The notes: generated from the sequence alone by a model not told the origin. DNA of 6,898 bases from CAKAHY01 sp963522175 (GCA_963522175.1 CAUQXC010000023.1:1-6898); one strand, 5' to 3'. Positions 1-4,158 are shown, numbered from the stretch's first letter. Translations and numbers: made by a program.

Positions 1-55
1 AATTAGCTCCAGAGGGCGTGCAGTCGGCACGAGCCGACCGGGGTCAAAGGGGCAG
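1..55. repeat. Terminal overlap, identical to 6844-6898 (circular molecule)
   Basis: These 55 bases are identical to the last 55 bases of the window and to 4149-4203. The match of the two ends means the sequence is circular, with a unique length of 6843 bp. The 55 bases are also the right-hand end of the large 1906-bp repeat. They contain a hairpin with arms GTCGGC (23-28) and GCCGAC (33-38), and the left arm of the terminator at 47-74. Confidence 0.93.
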
Positions 56-74
56 CGCCCCTTATTTTTTTTTT
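47..74 (+). terminator. Rho-independent terminator reading out of the mob cassette
   Basis: The stem is AAGGGGC (47-53) paired with GCCCCTT (57-63) around an AGC loop, followed by A and a run of ten T (65-74). It would stop plus-strand transcripts leaving the GC-rich cassette. The T-run overlaps the stop codon of the minus-strand peptide gene at 73-171. The equivalent hairpin at 4195-4211 has the same stem but no T-run, so only the copy entering segment A looks like a functional terminator. Confidence 0.8.
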
Positions 75-171
75 AATGCTTGTCAAGCCATTTTTGGATG
101 TAATAGTTAATGATGTTTATTAATATAGGCAACAAAATATATTCACTTATTGCTATAAGTATTTTGATCAT
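73..171 (-). CDS. Small hydrophobic peptide, candidate type I toxin (YYIxKWLD family)
   Basis: This is a 32-codon minus-strand gene. Residues 3-23 are almost entirely hydrophobic and should form one membrane-spanning helix. It is followed by a short charged end that includes YYIQKWLDKH. The start at 171 is supported by an AAAGGAG ribosome-binding site (complement of 179-185) seven bases upstream, which is unusually good for a chance ORF. The core aligns with the peptide at 1181-1291 (NIINYYIQKWLDK against NVISYYICKWLDR), so the two are probably homologous. One membrane helix plus a polar tail is the architecture of type I toxins such as Fst. Function is inferred: I found no convincing promoter and no antisense RNA for this copy. 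It could instead be a cryptic or decayed toxin, or a small membrane protein with another role. Confidence 0.6.
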   Translation of the reverse strand: MIKILIAISEYILLPILINIINYYIQKWLDKH

Positions 172-400
172 ATACTTTCTCCTTTCTTCGTTCGTTAATA
201 CTCCCGAATTTTTTTTATTACATCTCTATATACTTAGAGGCTTTAAGTGTATATTTGAATGTTTTAAAGCGTATATATGCTGAGATAAGAAAAAAGAATA
301 AGAATATATAGTACGGAAATTGAAAATTTCCTGTTTCTCTCTTGCCAAAAACTCAATAAATACAGGGGTTTACAGGTGTTTTGACTATTGTAAAAACATA
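172..400. other. AT-rich non-coding region upstream of the rep1 iterons
   Basis: I see no gene here beyond the leader of the minus-strand peptide. Small structures are: an inverted repeat CTCTA/TAGAG (224-228 with 235-239); two related stretches, TTTAAGTGTATAT (242-254) and TTTAAAGCGTATAT (263-276), that resemble the rep1 iterons further right; a perfect hairpin GGAAATT/AATTTCC with a 3-base loop (315-331); and a 10-bp tandem repeat TACAGGnGTT (361-370, 371-380). The AT-richness next to iterons would suit a DNA-unwinding part of an origin, but that is inference. Confidence 0.5.
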
Positions 401-547
401 TTAAGTGTAGGTTAATAAACCTATTAAGTGTAGGTTAATAAACCTATTAAGTGTAGGTTAAACTATTTAAGTACAGCTTAAGTTATAAGTTAAGTAAATT
501 AATGCTTGATATTAACCTACGCTTAATATATAACTTAAGTACAGGTT
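401..547. repeat. Iteron array in front of rep1 (probable Rep binding sites and origin)
   Basis: The motif TTAAGTGTAGGTT occurs at 401, 424 and 447, exactly 23 bp apart. A degenerate copy (TTAAGTACAGCTT) lies at 467 and another (TTAAGTACAGGTT) at 535-547. An inverted copy with one mismatch lies at 511-528. Tandem repeats spaced about two helical turns in front of a rep gene are typical Rep binding sites in iteron plasmids. The last two copies flank or fill the rep1 promoter, so the array probably serves both replication initiation and autoregulation. Confidence 0.82.
506..534 (+). promoter_or_regulatory. rep1 promoter with an iteron in its spacer
   Basis: The -35 is TTGATA (506-511) and the -10 is TATAAC (529-534), with a 17-bp spacer. 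The inverted iteron occupies 511-528, the whole spacer, and the direct copy at 535-547 starts immediately after the -10. A protein bound to either repeat would block RNA polymerase, so Rep1 autorepression is likely. Transcription should start near 541, leaving a short leader before the start at 569. Confidence 0.75.
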
Positions 548-568
548 AATATGAAAGGTTATATTAGT

Positions 569-1063
569 ATGAAAAAAAATTTAATTGAAGATTACAATGG
601 TCAAACACAAGAAGAGAGAGATAAAATAACATTTGAATTACAAAAAAGTCCCTTTGATGAGTGGGTACAGTTGAATAAACAAGGAATACAGCACTTGATG
701 TTATTAAATACAATAAGTCCGCTTGCAACTAATATTTTGTATTTTTTGATAGAAAATTCAAATAATTATAATTGTGTTATTGTATCGCAATCTACCTTAG
801 GTAAAATATTTAAAAAATCTAATACATCAATAAACTTAGCGATCAAAAAGCTAAAAGAACATAATTTTATTAATATACAAAAAGACGGTAGGGGAAATAT
901 GTATTTTGTGAACGCTAATTTAGTTTGGAAATCCTACGGTACAAATCATAAATTTGCGGAATTTAATGCAAAAATTATATTTTCTCAAGAAGAGATTAAA
1001 AAAATGAATTTCAAAAATACATTATTGAAAAAAGGTCAAAATATTATTTCTGGAAGTAATTAA
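569..1063 (+). CDS. Plasmid replication protein, winged-helix RepL / pKL1 RepA-like (Rep1)
   Basis: This is a 164-residue basic protein and a probable replication initiator and autorepressor. A conserved region begins at SPFDEWVQLN (27-36). It is followed by helical segments (about 41-62), a helix-turn-helix near 73-97 and a wing ending in NMYFVNANLVWKSYGTN (110-126). The same blocks are in the protein at 1736-2293, so the two are paralogues. From memory they resemble the small RepA of pKL1-type plasmids and more distantly the RepL family; no rolling-circle HUH nuclease motif is visible. I prefer the start at 569 because GAAAGG (553-558) lies ten bases upstream. An in-frame ATG at 551 would add six residues but has only a weak ribosome-binding site and overlaps the last iteron. 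The gene is more AT-rich than mob, suggesting a separate origin. Unlike the other two rep genes it is not followed by the 79-codon gene. Confidence 0.82.
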   Translation: MKKNLIEDYNGQTQEERDKITFELQKSPFDEWVQLNKQGIQHLMLLNTISPLATNILYFLIENSNNYNCVIVSQSTLGKIFKKSNTSINLAIKKLKEHNFINIQKDGRGNMYFVNANLVWKSYGTNHKFAEFNAKIIFSQEEIKKMNFKNTLLKKGQNIISGSN

Positions 1064-1103
1064 GTATTGATTTTCTACTGTACTTTGCTATAGCAAGCTG
1101 AAT

Positions 1104-1132
1104 TTGAATTACAAAAAATTTTTAATTATAAT
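1104..1132 (+). promoter_or_regulatory. Promoter of the candidate toxin mRNA (RNA I-like)
   Basis: TTGAAT (1104-1109) and TATAAT (1127-1132) are separated by 17 bp. Transcription should begin near 1139 and run to the terminator at 1309-1340, giving an RNA of about 200 nucleotides. That is close to the size I recall for pAD1 RNA I (about 210). A 12-bp palindrome, TTGCTATAGCAA (1085-1096), lies just upstream between this promoter and the rep1 stop codon. Confidence 0.75.
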
Positions 1133-1171
1133 ATTCTTTGTTGTCGTACCTAATCTGACATCAGAAAGGGG

Positions 1172-1182
1172 GTGTACTCATT
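1172..1182 (+). repeat. Direct repeat copy 1 at the toxin start codon (target of antisense RNA)
   Basis: GTGTACTCATT here is repeated exactly at 1342-1352. This copy spans the end of the ribosome-binding site and the first two bases of the TTG start codon. The second copy is transcribed in the opposite direction as part of the short antisense RNA, so the two RNAs are complementary here. The similarity continues with GATAATATCTC (1189-1199), matched by GATAATACCTC (1354-1364). Confidence 0.8.
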
Positions 1183-1291
1183 GTCAATGATAATATCTCT
1201 TTTAGTGTCTATTATGGCAAATGTAATTAGCTACTATATTTGCAAATGGTTAGATAGATACTTTAGCGATGACGATAGCCTAAAGGAATAA
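1181..1291 (+). CDS. Fst/par-like type I toxin candidate (small membrane peptide)
   Basis: This 36-residue peptide has a hydrophobic segment (about residues 3-20), then YYICKWLDRY and an acidic, polar tail ending DDDSLKE. This resembles Fst-type toxins, which insert in the membrane and harm cells that lose the plasmid. The TTG start is chosen because AAAGGGGG (1165-1172) lies eight bases upstream. An in-frame ATG at 1187 is possible but 14 bases away. The gene has its own promoter (1104-1132), a strong bidirectional terminator (1309-1340) and a convergent antisense RNA (about 1307-1373) that shares a direct repeat with its translation start, which is the par layout of pAD1. I do not see the exact Fst consensus, so this may be a distinct family with the same architecture. 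Toxicity is inferred. Confidence 0.78.
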   Translation: MSMIISLLVSIMANVISYYICKWLDRYFSDDDSLKE

Positions 1292-1308
1292 GCCACCTTA
1301 CGGAATAG

Positions 1309-1340
1309 AAAAGCCCCGGAGCTGCAACTCCGGGGCTTTT
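1309..1340. terminator. Bidirectional terminator shared by toxin mRNA and antisense RNA
   Basis: A perfect 13-bp stem, AAAAGCCCCGGAG (1309-1321) with CTCCGGGGCTTTT (1328-1340), encloses a 6-base loop. There is a T-run on the plus strand and, from the A-run, on the minus strand, so it can end both convergent transcripts. Confidence 0.92.
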
Positions 1341-1341
1341 C

Positions 1342-1367
1342 GTGTACTCATTAGATAATACCTCTTT
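1342..1367 (-). repeat. Direct repeat copy 2, inside the antisense RNA
   Basis: GTGTACTCATT (1342-1352) matches 1172-1182 exactly. GATAATACCTC (1354-1364) then matches GATAATATCTC (1189-1199) with one change, and both continue into a TTTAG. The spacing differs (one base between blocks here, six at the toxin), which makes two separate pairing blocks, as with DRa and DRb of par. Confidence 0.78.
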
Positions 1368-1378
1368 AGCTATTAGGT

Positions 1379-1408
1379 ATTATAGTTTAATTTTCCTAAA
1401 AAAGTCAA
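1379..1408 (-). promoter_or_regulatory. Strong promoter of the antisense RNA
   Basis: Read on the minus strand, TTGACT (complement of 1403-1408) and TATAAT (complement of 1379-1384) are 18 bp apart. It is closer to consensus than the toxin promoter, as expected if the antitoxin RNA must be made in excess. Confidence 0.8.
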
Positions 1409-1479
1409 TATACTGATCCTTTATATGGCTCAGGAAGATTTTAGTGAACTGTTATAGCGTTGAAATATAAAAAGGGGGT

Positions 1480-1528
1480 GCGGGGTCTCCCCGCTTCTAT
1501 AAGGGGGCTTCGCCCCCCCTTATAGAAG
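1480..1528. other. Pair of adjacent strong hairpins of unknown role
   Basis: The first hairpin is GCGGGG (1480-1485) with CCCCGC (1489-1494) around TCT. It abuts a longer one in which CTTCTATAA (1494-1502) pairs with TTATAGAAG (1520-1528) and GGGGG pairs with five of seven C, capped by GCTTCGC. No T-run follows, so a simple terminator is unlikely. Such paired hairpins may act as a single-strand origin, a primosome site or a transcription insulator, but the sequence does not decide this. Confidence 0.6.
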
Positions 1529-1551
1529 ATATAAGAGGGAATAAACTATGT

Positions 1552-1596
1552 AAAAAGCCTGAAACCCCTATAAATAAAGGCTTTAAGGCACTTTTT
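1552..1596. terminator. Weak terminator-like hairpin upstream of rep2
   Basis: AAAAAGCCT (1552-1560) can pair with AGGC and CTTTTT (1586-1596) with a two-base bulge, or AAAGCCT (1554-1560) with AGGCTTT (1578-1584). A/T runs are present on both outer sides. The loop is long, so confidence is low. It would shield the rep2 control region from upstream transcription. Confidence 0.35.
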
Positions 1597-1607
1597 GTTA
1601 CCCAACC

Positions 1608-1718
1608 TATTTATCACAGTATGATACATTAATTTATCATAGCTTGTGATAAATAGGTGAAAAACCGTTATCATAATATTGATTATTTCGTTATCATATA
1701 GTATAATGGTTTTATCAT
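1608..1718. repeat. TTATCAT iterons in front of rep2 (probable Rep binding sites and origin)
   Basis: TTATCAC or TTATCAT occurs on the plus strand at 1611, 1634, 1668, 1691 and 1712, with steps of 23, 34, 23 and 21 bp. An inverted copy, GTGATAA, lies at 1646-1652. The outer pair forms the inverted repeat CTATTTATCAC (1608-1618) with GTGATAAATAG (1646-1656). The spacing mirrors the 23-bp array of rep1, although the motif differs, so each paralogous Rep probably has its own binding sites. Confidence 0.75.
1679..1707 (+). promoter_or_regulatory. rep2 promoter with iterons in spacer and start region
   Basis: TTGATT (1679-1684) and TATAAT (1702-1707) have a 17-bp spacer. One TTATCAT repeat (1691-1697) lies in the spacer and another (1712-1718) covers the probable transcription start. 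This repeats the arrangement at rep1 and points to autorepression. Confidence 0.78.
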
Positions 1719-1735
1719 TAAAGGGGGTATTATTT

Positions 1736-2293
1736 ATGGCAACAATTACAGTTACTGATAAGCCAAATATTTTAAATCCTAATAATCTATCTTTTGAGGA
1801 AAGAGCATTACAGTTACAGGCACAGGAAAAAGCAGAAACAGAAGCTAAGAAACGTGAAAAACAAAGTCCTTTTAGTCGTTGGACACAGTTCAATAATGAG
1901 CATACAAAAGAATTAATGATACTTGCAATTAAATATCCAAAAGCTCATGCAATTTTATATTTTTTAGTAGATCAAATGGATAATTATAATGCTTGTATCT
2001 GTTCTTACAAAGTTATGCAAGAAGTTCTTGAATGCGGGCAAGCTACTATTGCAAGAAATATTAAAACACTAAAAGACCTTGGATTTTTAGCTGTTCTTAA
2101 AAGCGGAAACGCTAATGTTTACACAATTAACGATAAGGTATACTGGAAGTCTTGGGGTAATAATAGGCAGTATAGTAAATTTCCTGCAAATGTTGTACTT
2201 GCTATGTCAGAGCAAGATAAAGAACATCAAATTAGTTTTGAAAACTTGAAAAGTGAAAAAGTAAAAACTGTTACTCTAAAAAATAAAGATTAA
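1736..2293 (+). CDS. Plasmid replication protein, winged-helix RepL / pKL1 RepA-like (Rep2)
   Basis: This is a 185-residue paralogue of the protein at 569-1063 and a probable replication initiator. After a polar, partly coiled N-terminus (1-43), the shared core starts at SPFSRWTQFN (44-53). It continues through ILYFLVDQMDNYN (73-85), a helix-turn-helix (about 90-112) and the wing with VYTINDKVYWKSWGNN (118-133), then YSKFPANVV (136-144). From memory this pattern is close to small RepA proteins of pKL1-like plasmids. The start at 1736 is set by AAAGGGGG (1720-1726) nine bases upstream. An in-frame ATG at 1679 would place the coding start inside the promoter and is rejected. The 79-codon gene follows 14 bp after the stop, probably in the same mRNA. 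Carrying two rep paralogues suggests segment A is itself a fusion, or that one copy serves as a regulator. Confidence 0.85.
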   Translation: MATITVTDKPNILNPNNLSFEERALQLQAQEKAETEAKKREKQSPFSRWTQFNNEHTKELMILAIKYPKAHAILYFLVDQMDNYNACICSYKVMQEVLECGQATIARNIKTLKDLGFLAVLKSGNANVYTINDKVYWKSWGNNRQYSKFPANVVLAMSEQDKEHQISFENLKSEKVKTVTLKNKD

Positions 2294-2307
2294 TTGTGAG
2301 GTGTTAA

Positions 2308-2547
2308 ATGAATGTAAATATAATAATAAAAAACGCTAAAACAATAGCAGAATACAAAGAAATGAAAGAGAAAATGAAAAAGCTTACAGAAAAGTGCTAT
2401 GACAAACATAAAAAAGAATTCAAAGATTGGAAAGATGGAGAACCTCTTAAAGCCTGGATAGACAGTACTCAACATATTTGCATTGAGTACGAAAGTGGTA
2501 AGTTTTGGCATTATAGCGATGAAGGTAAAGTACTAAGCTGGGATTAG
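2308..2547 (+). CDS. Conserved small plasmid protein of unknown function (copy 1)
   Basis: I do not recognise this 79-residue protein. Residues 12-41 are a highly charged, lysine/glutamate-rich stretch likely to form a helix. The C-terminal half is rich in aromatic residues (W41, W50, W67, W78) and probably beta-strand. Two cysteines (30, 58) are present; there is no signal peptide or membrane segment, so it should be cytoplasmic. GAGGTG (2298-2303) lies five bases before the ATG. It follows rep2 by 14 bp and, in its identical second copy, follows an unrelated rep by 12 bp, so it is co-transcribed with whichever rep is upstream. It converges with mobV. A role in copy control, Rep function or mobilization is possible but cannot be told from sequence. 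Confidence 0.78.
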   Translation: MNVNIIIKNAKTIAEYKEMKEKMKKLTEKCYDKHKKEFKDWKDGEPLKAWIDSTQHICIEYESGKFWHYSDEGKVLSWD

Positions 2548-2562
2548 ATCAATATATATTCA

Positions 2563-2602
2563 AAAGGTAAGGAGAATAGGTATACCTACTCTTCTTACCT
2601 TT
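2563..2602. terminator. Convergent hairpin between the 79-codon gene and mobV
   Basis: AAAGGTAAG (2563-2571) pairs with CTTACCTTT (2594-2602), and the inner bases continue pairing with one mismatch down to the self-complementary GGTATACC (2579-2586). This near-perfect 40-base hairpin overlaps the mobV stop codon (2595-2597). U-runs are short on either strand, so it is a probable but not classical bidirectional terminator. Confidence 0.65.
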
Positions 2603-3740
2603 CCAAATTCATATTTCTTTTATTTTTACTGATACTTTCTTGTCTTTGCAAGTCTTTTTCAGCTTTTTTATAAGCAGCTGCAAGCTCCGGATCACTGTTA
2701 ATTACTTTTTCTATACGTTTTAAAGTCTCCTTATACCTAATCGATTTCCAAGTTTCAGATACAGACTTAGCCTCTTCTTTAGCCTTATCAACTATATCTT
2801 CAGCTTTAAGTTTTGCATCAGCTATTATACGATCCGTCAATGCATTGGTCTTTCTTGCCGACTCAATCTCCTTAAGCAAAGCTTCAGCTATACCGGCAAT
2901 CTTACAAAGCTTTTCAAAGTCGGAAGTAGCTACAACCTGTTTATCCCCTATAAGGGCTTTTGTATGAGGTACAGTCTTAGACTGCTCAAAAGTAATTATA
3001 TCCCTCTTAAAACCTTCTATTTGCTCTTTTAAGACCCTTTTATGCTCTTCAAGTACCCTTACATCATCTTGAGCTTTAAAAACGATTTTAGAGGCTTCTA
3101 TTTGCGTTTTTTGAAGTGTTTCTATAGCACTCTCCCTTTTTAGCTCTTTAATACTTCTATTACCCTCTATTGTTGCAGCGTTCAAAATACCTACACTATG
3201 ACCTAACGTATGTTCTATGTATGCCTGTAAATCACTATGAAAGCTTATTAAATCGTTGCGAGTCAATACTTCCTTAGCCGAAACTTTGTTATACTCTTTT
3301 AATTCTTCCGGATTTTTCTTATCTGTCTTAAAACCATGCTTTACAGGTATAAAAGCAAAATGCATATGGGGAGTAGTCTCGTCCATATGTACCCAAGCAG
3401 ATACAGTATTAGCAGATCCATATCTATTTACTAAAAACTTATAGGTCTCTTCAAAAAAAGGTCTATGTTCTTCTTCCGGAAGATCCTTAGGTACTGTAAC
3501 TATCCAATCACACAGCACATTTACATCTTTACGGTTTTGTACTTTAACTTCACTAAGGCGTTTATGCATAAAATCTAATTGTTTCATAGGTTGCAAATCA
3601 AAAGCAAGGTTATAATTCAGATCCGTTTTGTCCGGATCTATACTTTCGTTGCTCCTATAGTCTGATTTTTCTTCACGCCTTGCATAGTGATTAAGCATAT
3701 GACCAACAGCAGCTTTAGTGTACTTTGCAACATGAGCCAT
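2595..3740 (-). CDS. mobV: MobV-family (Pre/Mob) relaxase, copy 1
   Basis: This 381-residue relaxase should nick one strand at oriT and pilot the plasmid into a recipient using another element's transfer channel. MobV features, by comparison with MobM of pMV158: the N-terminal HxxR motif (H18-R21), the DPDKTDLNYNL block (35-45), LCDWIVTVP (76-84) and the metal-binding HxDExxPHxH motif (H118, D120, E121, P124, H125, H127). Residues from about 195 on are rich in K, E, Q and A and should form a long coiled coil, usual for the MobV C-terminus. The start is set at 3740 because AGGGAGG (complement of 3750-3756) lies nine bases upstream. The frame is open to 3821, but those 27 codons cross the promoter. 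MobM represses its own promoter, and the same is plausible here. Confidence 0.93.
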   Translation of the reverse strand: MAHVAKYTKAAVGHMLNHYARREEKSDYRSNESIDPDKTDLNYNLAFDLQPMKQLDFMHKRLSEVKVQNRKDVNVLCDWIVTVPKDLPEEEHRPFFEETYKFLVNRYGSANTVSAWVHMDETTPHMHFAFIPVKHGFKTDKKNPEELKEYNKVSAKEVLTRNDLISFHSDLQAYIEHTLGHSVGILNAATIEGNRSIKELKRESAIETLQKTQIEASKIVFKAQDDVRVLEEHKRVLKEQIEGFKRDIITFEQSKTVPHTKALIGDKQVVATSDFEKLCKIAGIAEALLKEIESARKTNALTDRIIADAKLKAEDIVDKAKEEAKSVSETWKSIRYKETLKRIEKVINSDPELAAAYKKAEKDLQRQESISKNKRNMNLER

Positions 3741-3771
3741 ACCTATATACCTCCCTCTGCTTTTTGATCTA

Positions 3772-3800
3772 AATATATCAGTACAGTAAGCCCATGTCAA
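3772..3800 (-). promoter_or_regulatory. mobV promoter (copy 1)
   Basis: Read on the minus strand, a consensus TTGACA (complement of 3795-3800) and TATATT (complement of 3772-3777) are 17 bp apart. The inverted repeat at 3801-3820 abuts the -35, so a relaxase bound there could shut off its own gene. Confidence 0.82.
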
Positions 3801-3820
3801 TGGTATAGCAAGGTATACCA
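3801..3820 (-). other. Candidate oriT (inverted repeat upstream of mobV, copy 1)
   Basis: TGGTATA (3801-3807) and TATACCA (3814-3820) form a perfect inverted repeat with a 6-base loop, 60 bp upstream of the relaxase start. MobV origins of transfer lie just upstream of mob, contain an inverted repeat and overlap the mob promoter, as here. I do not see the pMV158 nick sequence (TAGTGTGTTA), so the nick position is unknown. Confidence 0.6.
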
Positions 3821-3840
3821 TTTCTGCGAAATGAACCTTG

Positions 3841-3999
3841 CAAGGGGTTTCACCCCTTGACCCCTAAGGGCTCTGCCCTCGCCAAAGGTCGCTTCGCTCC
3901 CAATGGCTCACCCGGTCGGGACTGCCCCCGACAGTGCACAAGGGACCGGTCCCTTGACCCACACTCCCCCCGGCTTTCGCCATGCCCCCCAGGGGGCAT
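3841..3999. other. GC-rich non-coding tract of consecutive hairpins (copy 1)
   Basis: No gene is seen. The tract is much richer in G and C than its surroundings and is nearly filled by short inverted repeats: CAAGGGG/CCCCTTG (3841-3859), AGGGC/GCCCT (3867-3879), GTCGGG/CCCGAC (3915-3932), a perfect 18-bp palindrome CAAGGGACCGGTCCCTTG (3939-3956), and ATGCCCCC/GGGGGCAT with a 2-base loop (3982-3999). CCCTTGAC recurs at the right side of two of them. Such structure on a small plasmid suggests a site working on single-stranded DNA, such as a lagging-strand (sso) or primase site, but this is inference. Confidence 0.65.
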
Positions 4000-4010
4000 T
4001 CAAACCCTCC

Positions 4011-4158
4011 GGGCTAATTAGCTCCGTCGGTAAGCCATAAAAAGCATATAGCCTTAGCAGTCAAGGGTACCGTAGGTACCGGCTTCGCCGGCTTTGCCCT
4101 TGACAAGCTAAAAGGGCTATATGCTATGGCTTACTTACCGACGGGCTAAATTAGCTCC
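4011..4158. other. 117-bp cruciform-like element between 15/16-bp direct repeats (copy 1)
   Basis: The element at 4026-4142 folds on itself: GTCGGTAAG (4026-4034) with CTTACCGAC (4134-4142), AGCATATAGCC (4043-4053) with GGCTATATGCT (4115-4125), GTCAAGGG (4060-4067) with CCCTTGAC (4097-4104), and an inner CCGGC/GCCGG hairpin (4079-4091). GGTACC occurs twice at the tip (4066-4071, 4075-4080). GGGCTAATTAGCTCC (4011-4025) and GGGCTAAATTAGCTCC (4143-4158), differing by one A, flank it directly. It could be a single-strand origin, a recombination or resolution site, or a MITE-like insertion with a target duplication. It has no coding capacity. Confidence 0.7.

Larger units (their letters stand above)
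1307..1373 (-). ncRNA. Predicted antisense antitoxin RNA (RNA II-like, about 65 nt)
   Basis: The promoter at 1379-1408 on the minus strand should start a transcript near 1371-1373 that ends at the bidirectional terminator, giving roughly 65 nucleotides. I recall about 66 for RNA II of pAD1 par. Its 5' part contains AATGAGTACAC, complementary to the toxin ribosome-binding-site and start-codon region at 1172-1182. It also contains GAGGTATTATC, which pairs with 1189-1199 apart from one G-U. The 3' part is the terminator hairpin, whose loop is complementary to the loop of the toxin mRNA because both use the same DNA. It should block toxin translation in trans and disappear first after plasmid loss. 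Confidence 0.72.

Noticed and set aside
381..404. TTGACT at 381 as a rep1 promoter
   Set aside because: The nearest -10-like TATTAA starts only 12 bp later. The TTGATA/TATAAC pair at 506-534 has the right spacing and lies next to the gene.
401..460. Regular 23-bp repeats considered as a CRISPR array
   Set aside because: There are only three exact units, with a period too short to hold a repeat plus a unique spacer, no cas genes, and they sit in front of a rep gene; they are iterons.
1546..1893. Minus-strand open frame of 115 codons
   Set aside because: It overlaps the start of rep2 and its iterons and promoter on the other strand, has no ribosome-binding site that I can see and no recognisable domain; treated as a shadow of rep2.
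3256..3444. Plus-strand 62-codon frame, repeated at 5951-6139
   Set aside because: It lies entirely inside mobV on the opposite strand, over the HxDExxPHxH motif, and has no ribosome-binding site; shadow of mobV.
3741..3821. 27-codon upstream extension of mobV (also 6436-6516)
   Set aside because: It crosses the -10, -35 and oriT inverted repeat, and the strong AGGGAGG site fits the start at 3740, which also matches the usual MobV N-terminus.
3841..4020. GC-rich tract considered as part of an rRNA, tRNA or riboswitch
   Set aside because: I see no tRNA cloverleaf, rRNA motif or known riboswitch consensus; the structure is a series of simple inverted repeats.
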